A stretch of DNA of 10,478 bases from Gemmatimonadota bacterium (GCA_947475795.1 CANJOX010000085.1:1-10478); one strand, 5' to 3'. Shown: positions 1 through 7,288, numbered from the stretch's first letter. Made by a program: numbers and translations. The notes: a model not told the origin generated them from the letters alone.

Positions 1-2
1 CG

Positions 3-530
3 TGGGCCAAAGCCGAAGGCGTCAAGCTCGTGATCCGCGGCGGGCGTGACGCGCTGTTCGTGGCCGATCGCCTCAAGGCGGAAGGGGTGCCGGTGATTCT
101 CACCTCTACCATGTCCGCTCCCGACCGGCAGTACGAGAGCTACGACAACGCGTACGCAACGCCGGCCAAGCTGCACGCCGCGGGGGTGAAGTTCGCCATC
201 GCCGGCGGATCGGGCGGACTGTACAGCTATCGGCTGCCGTGGGAGGCCGGGGTGGCCGTCGCGTTCGGCCTGCCCGAGGAGGAGGCACTCAAGGCAGTGA
301 CGATCAACGCTGCCGAATTCATGGGCGTCGCCGATAAGGTGGGCTCGCTGGAAGTGGGCAAGGAAGGCACGCTGCTCATCACGACGGGCACACCGCTGGA
401 TATGACGAGCAACATCATCCAGTCGTACATCCAGGGGCGCGAGATCGATATGACGGACATCCACAAGGCCTTCTTCAAGAAGTACATGGAGAAGATCAAG
501 CAGCAGGCGCCGAGAAAGATCACGCCGTAA
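3..530 (+). CDS. Amidohydrolase, imidazolonepropionase-like, C-terminal fragment (5' end outside window)
   Basis: The reading frame is open from the window edge to a TAA at 528-530, giving 175 residues of the C-terminal part of a metal-dependent amidohydrolase. The fragment covers the last strands of the TIM barrel and the closing beta-sandwich. Family landmarks are the VIRGGRDALFVADRL segment, then LPWEAGVAVAFGLPEEEALK, then GVADKVGSLEVGKEGTLLIT, which is the usual return to the beta-sandwich, and a basic tail. An internal GTG at 30 is not the true start, because the homologous frame runs upstream of it. In most amidohydrolases the segment after the AGVKFAI strand carries a metal-binding or catalytic Asp. 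Here it reads AGGSGG, so the activity is uncertain. The HxH metal motif lies outside the window. Family assignment is firm, substrate unknown. Relatives with this layout are often annotated as secreted imidazolonepropionase-like hydrolases. Confidence 0.85.
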   Translation, partial: WAKAEGVKLVIRGGRDALFVADRLKAEGVPVILTSTMSAPDRQYESYDNAYATPAKLHAAGVKFAIAGGSGGLYSYRLPWEAGVAVAFGLPEEEALKAVTINAAEFMGVADKVGSLEVGKEGTLLITTGTPLDMTSNIIQSYIQGREIDMTDIHKAFFKKYMEKIKQQAPRKITP

Positions 531-548
531 CGGGCGTGGTCGGCGTGT

Positions 549-570
549 CGCGTCTCCGGTGAGAGGCGCG
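549..570 (+). terminator. Possible weak hairpin after the amidohydrolase gene
   Basis: An imperfect inverted repeat pairs CGCGTCTC (549-556) with GAGA and CGCG (561-564, 567-570) across a CGGT loop, with a two-base GG bulge. It lies 19 bp after the TAA of the amidohydrolase gene and could help end that transcript. There is no T-run after it, so it is not a standard intrinsic terminator. In DNA this GC-rich such a structure may be chance. Confidence 0.2.
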
Positions 571-607
571 GCACGCGTGGCGCACCGCCGCCCGCTCGCC
601 TCACGCC

Positions 608-616
608 TGCTACATT
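608..616 (+). promoter_or_regulatory. Candidate extended -10 promoter element for a leaderless transcript
   Basis: TGC followed by TACATT (611-616) matches the extended -10 pattern TGn-TAnnnT, and it is an AT-richer island in a very GC-rich gap. The hexamer ends five bases before the ATG at 622, so transcription would begin at or very near the start codon. This fits the lack of any Shine-Dalgarno sequence before 622. No -35 box is visible at the expected distance (about 588-593 reads CCGCCC). It would drive the DUF952-cupin and SCP2-R2lox genes together. The evidence is motif and position only. Confidence 0.35.
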
Positions 617-621
617 CCGGC

Positions 622-1506
622 ATGACGCCGCCGCACGATCACGCCGTATTTCACCTCTGCCGCCGCGAGGCCGTCGGGCAGGCGCAGGCGGCAGGTGCGT
701 ATCGCGCCGACAGCCTCGCGGGTGAGGGGTTCATTCACCTGTCGCGGGCGCATCAAGTGGTGCCCACCGCCGCCGCCTACTTTGCCGGCGTGCCCGACCT
801 CGTGGTGCTGGTGATCGATCCCACCCTGCTCACGGCGCCACTGGTGTACGAACCACCGGCCCCGCTGCCGTCGGCCGCACCGAAAAACGACGCACCGGGC
901 GAGCTGTACCCGCACTGCTATGGTCCCATCGATCTCGCGGCCATCGTGGACGTCATGGAGCTCGCGCACATGAGCGGCCTCGCGGTGCACGCCGACACCA
1001 TGGCCCTGCTGCGGCAATACCGCTTCCACCGACTGCCGATCGAAGGGACACTCTACCGCGAGACGTGGCGCTCGGACGACGCGGACACCGCAGGCACGCC
1101 GGCCGGCACCGCGATGATCGGGTGCTATGCCGAGAGCCTGGGCAGCGTGTCGCGCTTTCATCGGCTCACGCACGACGAAGTGTGGCATGCCTATGCCGGT
1201 GATCCATTCGTGCTGTATCTGCTGCACGCCGATGGCCGCACCAGCGACGTGCTGATGGGCACCGATCCCCTCGCGGGTCAGCACGTGCAGTATGTCGTGC
1301 CGGCCGGCACGTGGCAGGCCGGCTGTCTGCGCACCGGTGGCCGGCATGCGCTGTTCGGATGCACGATGGCGCCCGGATTCACGCCGGCCTGTTTCGAGGC
1401 TGGGCGCGTGGACGATCTCACCATGCGCTACCCGCAGCGGGCCGACATCATCGCACAACTCGGCGTGACCGACGGCAACACGCGATTGCCCGACACCCTC
1501 GCCTAG
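622..1506 (+). CDS. DUF952 - DUF985 (cupin_5) fusion protein
   Basis: A 294-residue protein made of two small families that normally occur separately. Residues 1-113 are a DUF952 domain, with the opening VFHLCRREA, the GFIHLS core (36-41), a VVLVIDP strand (61-67) and the closing GELYPHCYGPI (93-103). Residues about 120-285 are a DUF985/cupin_5 beta-barrel, with YRETWRS (145-151), SRFHRLTHDEVWHAYAGDP (177-195), a VVPAGTWQAG turn and GCTMAPGF (247-254). His180, His184, Glu186 and His189 are candidates for the barrel's active or ligand site. The reaction is not established for either family. The frame also opens at a GTG at 559, but the ATG at 622 is preferred because DUF952 homology begins just after it and a -10-like element sits directly upstream. 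There is no signal peptide, so it is probably cytoplasmic. The next gene starts 9 bp after its TAG, so the two are probably co-transcribed. Confidence 0.85.
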   Translation: MTPPHDHAVFHLCRREAVGQAQAAGAYRADSLAGEGFIHLSRAHQVVPTAAAYFAGVPDLVVLVIDPTLLTAPLVYEPPAPLPSAAPKNDAPGELYPHCYGPIDLAAIVDVMELAHMSGLAVHADTMALLRQYRFHRLPIEGTLYRETWRSDDADTAGTPAGTAMIGCYAESLGSVSRFHRLTHDEVWHAYAGDPFVLYLLHADGRTSDVLMGTDPLAGQHVQYVVPAGTWQAGCLRTGGRHALFGCTMAPGFTPACFEAGRVDDLTMRYPQRADIIAQLGVTDGNTRLPDTLA

Positions 1507-1515
1507 GCACTGCCC

Positions 1516-2877
1516 ATGCACCCCCTGTTTTCGCACGAGTGGGCGTCAGCGCTGGGCGCGGCGCTGGAAGCCAGCACCGCCTACCGCGACGCCGCGCGCC
1601 GCTGGGAGGGCGCCGTCTGCCTGGAACGCACCGCCGACGCCGGTGACGAAACGCCGGCCGTCGCGGTGTTCCTCGATCTGGCGCACGGGCGCTGTCATGC
1701 GGCGCGTCTGGCCACGGACGCCGACCGGCGACAGGCTCGATACATCATCAGCGGACCGCTCACGGCGTGGCTCACCGTACTGCGCGGTGACGAGGCGCCC
1801 ACGGTCGCACTCATGCGCGGTCATCTGACGCTGTCCAAGGGGCTGCTGCCCATGTTGCTGCCGCACGTGGGAGCCGCCAACGCGCTCGTGGAGGTGGTCC
1901 GCACGGTGAGTCCGTCGGCCGCGAGTCCGTCGGCCGCGAGTCCGTCGGCCGCGAGTCCGTCGGCGGCGACCGCCGTGGCACCCACCGCGGCGCCGACGCG
2001 ACGGACGGGGTTCCGCAGTCTCGACGCGGGCGCGTTGACCGATGCCTCGGTGCCGTGGCGCTTGTGGGAGAAAGCCAAACGGCACGGGATCTGGAATCCG
2101 GCCGACATCGACTTCACCGTCGATGCCCAGCAGTGGCGCACGCTCGCGCCCGACGAGCAGGACATGCTGCTCCGTCTCGCGACGCTGTTTCAGAGCGGCG
2201 AAGAGGCCGTGGTGATCGACATCCTGCCGCTGCTGGATGTGATCTCGCAGGAAGGGCGGCTGGACGAACAGCTGTATCTCACGTCCTTCGTGTGGGAGGA
2301 AGCGAAGCACGTGGAGGGGATGCACCGGTTTCTGGACGCGGTGGGTGCGCTCGAGACCGATCTGACCCGCTTCCACACGCCCGCGTATCACACGATCATC
2401 ACCGACGCGCTCCCGCAGGCGATGCAACGGCTCCGCCACGACACATCGCCCGACGCGCAGGCGCGCGCGTCGACCACGTACAACATGATCGTGGAAGGCG
2501 TGCTGGCGGAAACGGGGTATCACATGTTCCACGAGATTCTCGTGACCCGCGGCATCCTGCCGGGGATGCAGCAGATGACCGCGCTCCTCAAGCTGGATGA
2601 GTCGCGCCACATCGCCTACGGGCTGTATCTGCTGTCGCGGCTGGGGATCGAGCACGGCGCACCCGTGTGGGACGCGATTGCCGACACCATGAACGTGCTG
2701 ATGGACCCCACCATTGCGGTGATCACGGAAGCGTTTGCGGCGTATCCGGCCGATGCAGTACCCTTCGCCCTGTCCGCCGCGCCGTTCGTAGAGCACGCCA
2801 TGTCGCAGGGCGCCAAGCGCCTCGAACGACTGGAGCGGGCCCGCGCACAGGGTGTGCCGGTAGGCACGAAGGAATAA
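1516..2877 (+). CDS. SCP2-type lipid-carrier domain fused to R2-like ligand-binding oxidase (R2lox)
   Basis: A 453-residue cytoplasmic fusion. Residues about 5-130 resemble an SCP2 sterol-carrier domain: YRDAARRWEG, a VAVFLDLAHGRCHAARL sheet, a GPLTAWLTVLRG helix and the closing MRGHLTLSKGLLPML. Residues 132-160 are a Ser/Pro/Ala linker containing four SPSAA repeats. Residues about 164-450 are a full R2lox, a ferritin-like helical oxidase that assembles a Mn/Fe cofactor. All six metal ligands can be placed against the mycobacterial enzyme Rv0233: Glu229, Glu262, His265, Glu327, Glu362 and His365. The Val232 and Tyr322 pair that forms the ether crosslink in R2lox is also present, as is Tyr335. 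R2lox is usually a stand-alone protein of about 300 residues. The carrier may deliver a fatty-acid-like ligand to the oxidase; this is inference. The ATG is 9 bp after the previous stop with no clear ribosome site, and it leaves the SCP2 domain complete. Confidence 0.9.
   Translation: MHPLFSHEWASALGAALEASTAYRDAARRWEGAVCLERTADAGDETPAVAVFLDLAHGRCHAARLATDADRRQARYIISGPLTAWLTVLRGDEAPTVALMRGHLTLSKGLLPMLLPHVGAANALVEVVRTVSPSAASPSAASPSAASPSAATAVAPTAAPTRRTGFRSLDAGALTDASVPWRLWEKAKRHGIWNPADIDFTVDAQQWRTLAPDEQDMLLRLATLFQSGEEAVVIDILPLLDVISQEGRLDEQLYLTSFVWEEAKHVEGMHRFLDAVGALETDLTRFHTPAYHTIITDALPQAMQRLRHDTSPDAQARASTTYNMIVEGVLAETGYHMFHEILVTRGILPGMQQMTALLKLDESRHIAYGLYLLSRLGIEHGAPVWDAIADTMNVLMDPTIAVITEAFAAYPADAVPFALSAAPFVEHAMSQGAKRLERLERARAQGVPVGTKE
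1909..1968 (+). repeat. Four tandem 15-bp repeats coding the SPSAA interdomain linker
   Basis: The unit AGTCCGTCGGCCGCG occurs three times exactly (1909-1923, 1924-1938, 1939-1953) and a fourth time with one change, C to G at the twelfth base (1954-1968). Each unit adds Ser-Pro-Ser-Ala-Ala, giving linker residues 132-151 of the SCP2-R2lox fusion. The unit length is a multiple of three, so gain or loss of units would change linker length without breaking the frame. The near identity, even at third codon positions, points to recent duplication by slippage rather than protein-level selection for the motif alone. Confidence 0.95.
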
Positions 2878-2930
2878 CGGCGTGAGCGCAGGGCTCCTGA
2901 CGGCACACTTCTCGTAACGATGGATATTCC

Positions 2931-5486
2931 GTGACGGCTGACATCCAAAACGCACTCGACGGACGCTATCAGGTGCTGCGCGCCATCGGCGAGGGCGGCA
3001 TGGCCACGGTCTATCTCGCGCGCGATCTGCGGCATGACCGCGACGTGGCGTTGAAGGTGCTGCGCCCCGAACTCGCCGCCGTGATCGGCGTCGACCGGTT
3101 TCTGGCCGAGATCAAGCTCACAGCCAACCTGCAGCATCCGCACATCCTCCCCCTGTTCGATTCGGGATCGGTGAACGGCGCCGTGTACTACGTGATGCCG
3201 TTCATCCAGGGCGAGACGCTGCGTGGGCGCATCGATCGCGAGAAGGAGCTCCCCATCGCGGAGGCGTTGCGCATCGCGTCGGAAGTCGCGAGTGCGCTGG
3301 ACTACGCCCACCGGCAGGGGGTGATCCATCGCGACATCAAGCCGGAAAACATTCTGCTGCATGATGGTCGCGCGCTGGTGGCCGATTTCGGGATCGCGCT
3401 CGCGGCCAGCTCGGCCGACAGCCGGATGACCGCCACCGGTATGTCACTGGGGACACCGAAGTACATGGCCCCCGAGCAGGCGATGGGCAAGCGCGAGATG
3501 ACCCCGGCGTGCGACGTCTACGCGCTGGGGGCGACCCTGTACGAAATGCTCGTGGGCGATCCGCCGTTCATCGGCGCCACCGCGCAGGCCGTGGTGGCAC
3601 GCGTGCTCACGTCGGCGCCGGAGTCGCTGCGTGCCCGGCGTCACACGGTGCCACTGGCGGTGGAGCAGGCCGTACTCAAGTCGCTCGAGAAGCTCCCCGC
3701 CGACCGGTTCGCCTCCACGGCCGACTTCGTGACGGCACTCAACGCGCTGCCACCGGCCGAGAGCGCGTCGTCAGCGTCGCGGCCCGCGCGGCGGGTGCTG
3801 TGGGCGCTGACCACCATCGCGCTGGCCGTCGCCGCGGGGACCGGAGGATGGTGGGCGCGCGACCGCGTGCCGGTGCCGAAGGCGCCCGTCGTGTCCTACG
3901 ACCATGTCACGTACCGATCGCAGACCATCTTCAATGCGCGATTCGGCATCGACGGCCGGTCCATTGTGTACAGCGTGGCGAGCGGCGGCACGACGCCGAC
4001 GGTGTATGTGCGCCGCCCCGATTCGCCCGAACGCGAACAGATCGGCACCGAGAACATGCATTTGTTGGCCGTCTCGCCCAAAGGTGAGCTGGCGGTGCTG
4101 GTGAACCCCACCTACCTGTACGATCGCGTGTTTAGTGGGACGCTGGCCGTGATGCCGATGGCCGGCGGGGCCCCGCGAGCGCTGAAGAACGACGTGCGGG
4201 AAGCCGACTGGGCACCGGATGGGCAGCGCATGGCGATCATCACCCAGGTGGATGGCCGCAGCCAGCTCGAGTATCCCGTGGGAACGCCGCGCTACTCGTC
4301 AGGAGGGTATCTCAGCGATCCGCGCATCTCGCCCGACGGTCAGCGCGTGTCGTTCGTGGAGCACGCCGTCTATGCCGACGACCGGGGCCGCGTCGCGGTG
4401 CTGGAGTTGACGCCGGCCCCGCCGAAGGGCGCCGACACGGCAGGCGCCGCGCGGATCCCGCCCGCTGTCCGCATGCTCACGCCGGAATTCCCCACGGTGC
4501 AAGGCACCGTCTGGTCAAAGACCGGTACCGAAGTGCTCTTCTCGGCCGGCAGCGACGTATCGCACCGGGCGGTGCGCGCGGTGTCGCTCTCGGGCGTTAT
4601 CCGCGATGTGTACGCCGGGCCGGGGAGCGTCGTGCTGACCGACTGGTTGGCCGACGGCACGGCGCTGGTCTCGCGAGAGGATGTGGCGCTGCGGCTCATG
4701 TTGCATCAGCAGGGCACACCGGCCGATGCCGATGTGTCATGGCAGGAATTCCCGAACGAACCGGTCTTCTCGCACGATGGCGCGCAGCTCGCGTTCACCG
4801 ATCAGTCGGTGCAGGGTGGGCCCACCTACTCCACGATGCTGCGTCATGCCGACGGGAGCGTGGTCCGACTTGGCGTCGGCCTCCCCATCGCATTTTCTCC
4901 CGACGACCAGTGGGTGCTAGTGCGGATATCGACCACGGAGACCCGGCTGGTCCTGCAACCGGTCGGGCCGGGGGCCGAGCGGGCGATCGACCTGCACGGA
5001 CTCAAACACGTCACCGCTGGCGGGTGGTACCCGGATGGACGGGCCATCCTGATCTGCGGCGATCACAACGACGACGTACGACGCTGCTATCGCGCGCCCA
5101 TCGATTCGGGCGCGTTGACTGCGGTGACGCCGGCCGTCGCATCGTACGGTGGGCAACTCTCGCCCGATGGGACGCAGGTCGTCGTCGAAGGCCGTCGCTA
5201 CGGCGGGCCCGCCGATTCCGGACAGACCGTGGCGGGGCTCGACGGCCGCGCGGTGATCCGCTGGAGTGCCGACGGGCGGGCGCTGTACGTGCGCGACGGC
5301 GCCTTTCGCGTGAGCGCGCTCTCGCTGAGCACGGGCGCATCATCGCTGCTGCTCGATGTCACGCCGCCGCGCGGCAGTGCCGTGGCCACCGCGGTCGCCT
5401 TTGCCATCGCCGACGATCCCACGCAGTACGCGTACGTCGCGTCGGAATTCAACTCCAAACTGTTCGTCATCCGAGGCCTGCGGTGA
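2931..5486 (+). CDS. Transmembrane serine/threonine protein kinase with TolB/WD40-like sensor domain
   Basis: An 851-residue receptor kinase. The N-terminal kinase domain (about 13-273) has every core motif: glycine loop GEGGMATVY (20-28), Lys42, alpha-C Glu60, HRDIKPEN (133-140), DFG (152-154) and GTPKYMAPEQ (174-183). It should therefore be active. An Ala/Ser linker and basic RPARR lead into one membrane helix (about 288-306). The rest (about 325-851) is a beta-propeller with repeated PD40-type motifs, for example WAPDGQRMAII, ISPDGQRVSF, FSHDGAQLAF, WYPDGRAILI, LSPDGTQVVV and WSADGRALYV. The propeller is predicted to be outside the cytoplasm, as the sensor. This layout is typical of Gemmatimonadota and Acidobacteria. 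The GTG start at 2931 gives the usual short lead before the kinase fold; it lacks a clear ribosome site. The stop overlaps the next gene by four bases (GTGA), so kinase and amidase are probably translated together. The signal sensed is unknown. Confidence 0.93.
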   Translation: MTADIQNALDGRYQVLRAIGEGGMATVYLARDLRHDRDVALKVLRPELAAVIGVDRFLAEIKLTANLQHPHILPLFDSGSVNGAVYYVMPFIQGETLRGRIDREKELPIAEALRIASEVASALDYAHRQGVIHRDIKPENILLHDGRALVADFGIALAASSADSRMTATGMSLGTPKYMAPEQAMGKREMTPACDVYALGATLYEMLVGDPPFIGATAQAVVARVLTSAPESLRARRHTVPLAVEQAVLKSLEKLPADRFASTADFVTALNALPPAESASSASRPARRVLWALTTIALAVAAGTGGWWARDRVPVPKAPVVSYDHVTYRSQTIFNARFGIDGRSIVYSVASGGTTPTVYVRRPDSPEREQIGTENMHLLAVSPKGELAVLVNPTYLYDRVFSGTLAVMPMAGGAPRALKNDVREADWAPDGQRMAIITQVDGRSQLEYPVGTPRYSSGGYLSDPRISPDGQRVSFVEHAVYADDRGRVAVLELTPAPPKGADTAGAARIPPAVRMLTPEFPTVQGTVWSKTGTEVLFSAGSDVSHRAVRAVSLSGVIRDVYAGPGSVVLTDWLADGTALVSREDVALRLMLHQQGTPADADVSWQEFPNEPVFSHDGAQLAFTDQSVQGGPTYSTMLRHADGSVVRLGVGLPIAFSPDDQWVLVRISTTETRLVLQPVGPGAERAIDLHGLKHVTAGGWYPDGRAILICGDHNDDVRRCYRAPIDSGALTAVTPAVASYGGQLSPDGTQVVVEGRRYGGPADSGQTVAGLDGRAVIRWSADGRALYVRDGAFRVSALSLSTGASSLLLDVTPPRGSAVATAVAFAIADDPTQYAYVASEFNSKLFVIRGLR
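5473..5476 (+). promoter_or_regulatory. Ribosome binding site fixing the amidase GTG start
   Basis: GAGG lies six bases before the GTG at 5483, inside the last codons of the kinase gene. It supports the 5483 start, which also exposes an RR-type signal sequence, over any start further upstream in the same open frame. Confidence 0.6.
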
Positions 5487-7288
5487 ACACCCGTCGTCAG
5501 TTTCTGCTGCAGGCGCCCATCGGCATGCTCGCGGCCGCAGCGGCCTGCCGCGGTGCGGAGCAGACGCCCGGCACCGCAGCCGCCACCACGCCCGGTGCGC
5601 CGCCCACCTTCGGCACGTCGGCCGCCGCCGGTCCATCGGTGACGGCCGAGACCTTCGCCGCCGCCGAGCCGCTGATGCAGGTGCAGATGACCGACGCCGA
5701 ACGCACGCAGGCCGCAGCGAACTGGCGCACCAGCATGGCGGGCACGCTCGAGCGACGCGTGGGGCCGCGCAGCGTACCGCTGGATGACACCATGGTGCCG
5801 GCGTCGCAATGGAATCCCGCCGTGGCCGGCACACCGCGGGGATCCACGCGCGATCGGTTCGTTCGCACCGTTGTGAATCCGGGCCCCCTGCCGACGTCGG
5901 ACAGCGCCATCGCGTTCGCGCCCGTCACGCAGCTCGCGCGCTGGATTGAAACACGACAGCTCACCTCCGAGCGACTCACCACCATCTATCTCGCCCGTAT
6001 CGCGCGGCTGGATCCTCAGCTGCGCAGCGTCATCACGGTCACACGCGATCTCGCCCTCACGCAGGCGCGCGCCGCCGATGCGGAGATCGCCGCCGGCCGC
6101 TATCGCGGTCCCCTGCACGGCATCCCGTACGGCGTGAAGGATCTGCTCGATACGGCGGGCATCGCCACCACGTATGGCGCCGACATCTATCGCGACCGGA
6201 TCCCGACCGCCGACGCCGTCGTGGTCACGCGCCTGCGCGAGGCCGGTGCCGTGTTAATCGCGAAGCTCAGCCTCGGCGCGCTCGCACTCAACGACATCTG
6301 GTTTGGCGGACAGACCATGAACCCGTGGCTGCCGGAGGAAGGCGCGTCAGGTTCGAGCGCCGGGCCGGGCGCGGCCACGGCCGCCGGGCTCGTCGCGTTT
6401 TCGATCGGCAGCGAAACGGGGGGCAGCATCATCAGTCCCGCCATGCGCTGCGGTGTGACGGGGCTGCGTCCCACCTTCGGCCGCGTCCCGCGCACAGGCG
6501 CGATGACGCTGTGCTGGTCGTTCGACAAACTGGGCCCCATGACGCGCAGCGTCGAAGACGCCATGCTGGTGCTGCGCGCGATCTCCGGGCCCGATGCGGG
6601 CGATGTGGCGAGCGTGCCCAGTACGCTCGACTACGACGCGAACGGCAGCGTGAAGGGACTCCGCGTGGGCTACGTCCCGAAGTGGATGCAGGAGCACCCC
6701 GCCACCGACGTCGATCGCGCCGCGCTCGACGCCGTGCGCACGTTGGGGATGGTGCCGACCGAGGTGTCACTCCCCGACTGGCCGTATGGCGCGCTCACGT
6801 TACTGATCTTCGCCGAAGCGGCGGCCGCGTTCGAGGAGATCACCCTCAATGGCAAGACGAGCCAGCTGACATCGCAGACGAACGACTCCTGGCCCAACCT
6901 GTTCCGGCAGGCGCGCTTTCTGTCGGCGGTGGACTTCGTGCAGGCCGACCGCTTCCGCCGTCGCGTCGCGAACGAGATGGCGCGGATCTTTAGCGAGGTC
7001 GATGTGCTGCTGGTGCCGTCGCTGCGTGACGAAATGCTCACGCTGTCCAACGCCACAGGGCACCCGAGTCTCACCCTGCGCGCCGGCTTCGTGCAGGTGT
7101 CGGACGCCCGCAGCGACTGGGCGCCCAACCCCGAGCGTCCCCTGCCCCACTTCAGCACGCCGCGCCGCGTGCCGCATGGCATCACACTGTTGGGGCGGTT
7201 GTTCGACGACGGACTGGTGGGACAAGTGGGCGTCGCACTGGAACGACACTTCCGGGTGGCGGGAGAGCATCCGCCCGGCCTCGCGTAG
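5483..7288 (+). CDS. Exported amidase-signature family hydrolase
   Basis: A 601-residue serine hydrolase of the amidase signature family, which cleaves amide bonds. The Ser-cisSer-Lys triad can be placed: Lys219 in GIPYGVKDLLD, cis-Ser291 in GASGSSAGPG and nucleophile Ser315 in GSETGGSIISPA. The spacing of 24 residues between the two serines equals that in fatty acid amide hydrolase. The N-terminus has a twin-arginine-like TRRQFLL (3-9), a hydrophobic run and a lipobox-like AAAC ending at Cys22, so export by Tat and possible lipid anchoring are likely. Residues 23-65 are an Ala/Thr/Pro-rich spacer, and about 66-140 is an extra segment before the catalytic fold. The frame is open far upstream to 4739, but that part lies in the kinase gene and is a shadow. 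The gene overlaps the kinase stop by four bases, and the next gene begins directly after its TAG. The substrate cannot be told; Glu-tRNA amidation is unlikely for an exported protein. Confidence 0.9.
   Translation: MNTRRQFLLQAPIGMLAAAAACRGAEQTPGTAAATTPGAPPTFGTSAAAGPSVTAETFAAAEPLMQVQMTDAERTQAAANWRTSMAGTLERRVGPRSVPLDDTMVPASQWNPAVAGTPRGSTRDRFVRTVVNPGPLPTSDSAIAFAPVTQLARWIETRQLTSERLTTIYLARIARLDPQLRSVITVTRDLALTQARAADAEIAAGRYRGPLHGIPYGVKDLLDTAGIATTYGADIYRDRIPTADAVVVTRLREAGAVLIAKLSLGALALNDIWFGGQTMNPWLPEEGASGSSAGPGAATAAGLVAFSIGSETGGSIISPAMRCGVTGLRPTFGRVPRTGAMTLCWSFDKLGPMTRSVEDAMLVLRAISGPDAGDVASVPSTLDYDANGSVKGLRVGYVPKWMQEHPATDVDRAALDAVRTLGMVPTEVSLPDWPYGALTLLIFAEAAAAFEEITLNGKTSQLTSQTNDSWPNLFRQARFLSAVDFVQADRFRRRVANEMARIFSEVDVLLVPSLRDEMLTLSNATGHPSLTLRAGFVQVSDARSDWAPNPERPLPHFSTPRRVPHGITLLGRLFDDGLVGQVGVALERHFRVAGEHPPGLA

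Noticed and set aside
610..1536. Minus-strand open frame of 308 codons opposite the DUF952-cupin gene
   Set aside because: The plus strand carries two recognisable domains; the reverse frame has none and is rich in Arg, His and Gly.
2897..2928. Possible promoter before the kinase gene (CTGACG at 2897, TAACGA or GATATT downstream)
   Set aside because: The spacings (12 or 20 bases) do not fit a standard promoter, and neither -10 candidate matches well.
1546..2955. Long minus-strand open frame (469 codons) opposite SCP2-R2lox
   Set aside because: It is a low-complexity Arg/His/Gly-rich translation with no domain, expected opposite a GC-rich gene with strong third-position bias. The plus strand holds an unambiguous R2lox.
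4739..5482. Upstream extension of the amidase frame inside the kinase gene, which would give an 849-residue protein
   Set aside because: The added part is Arg/Ala-rich, has no family match, and lies out of frame under a well-conserved propeller. The RR signal and GAGG site place the start at 5483.
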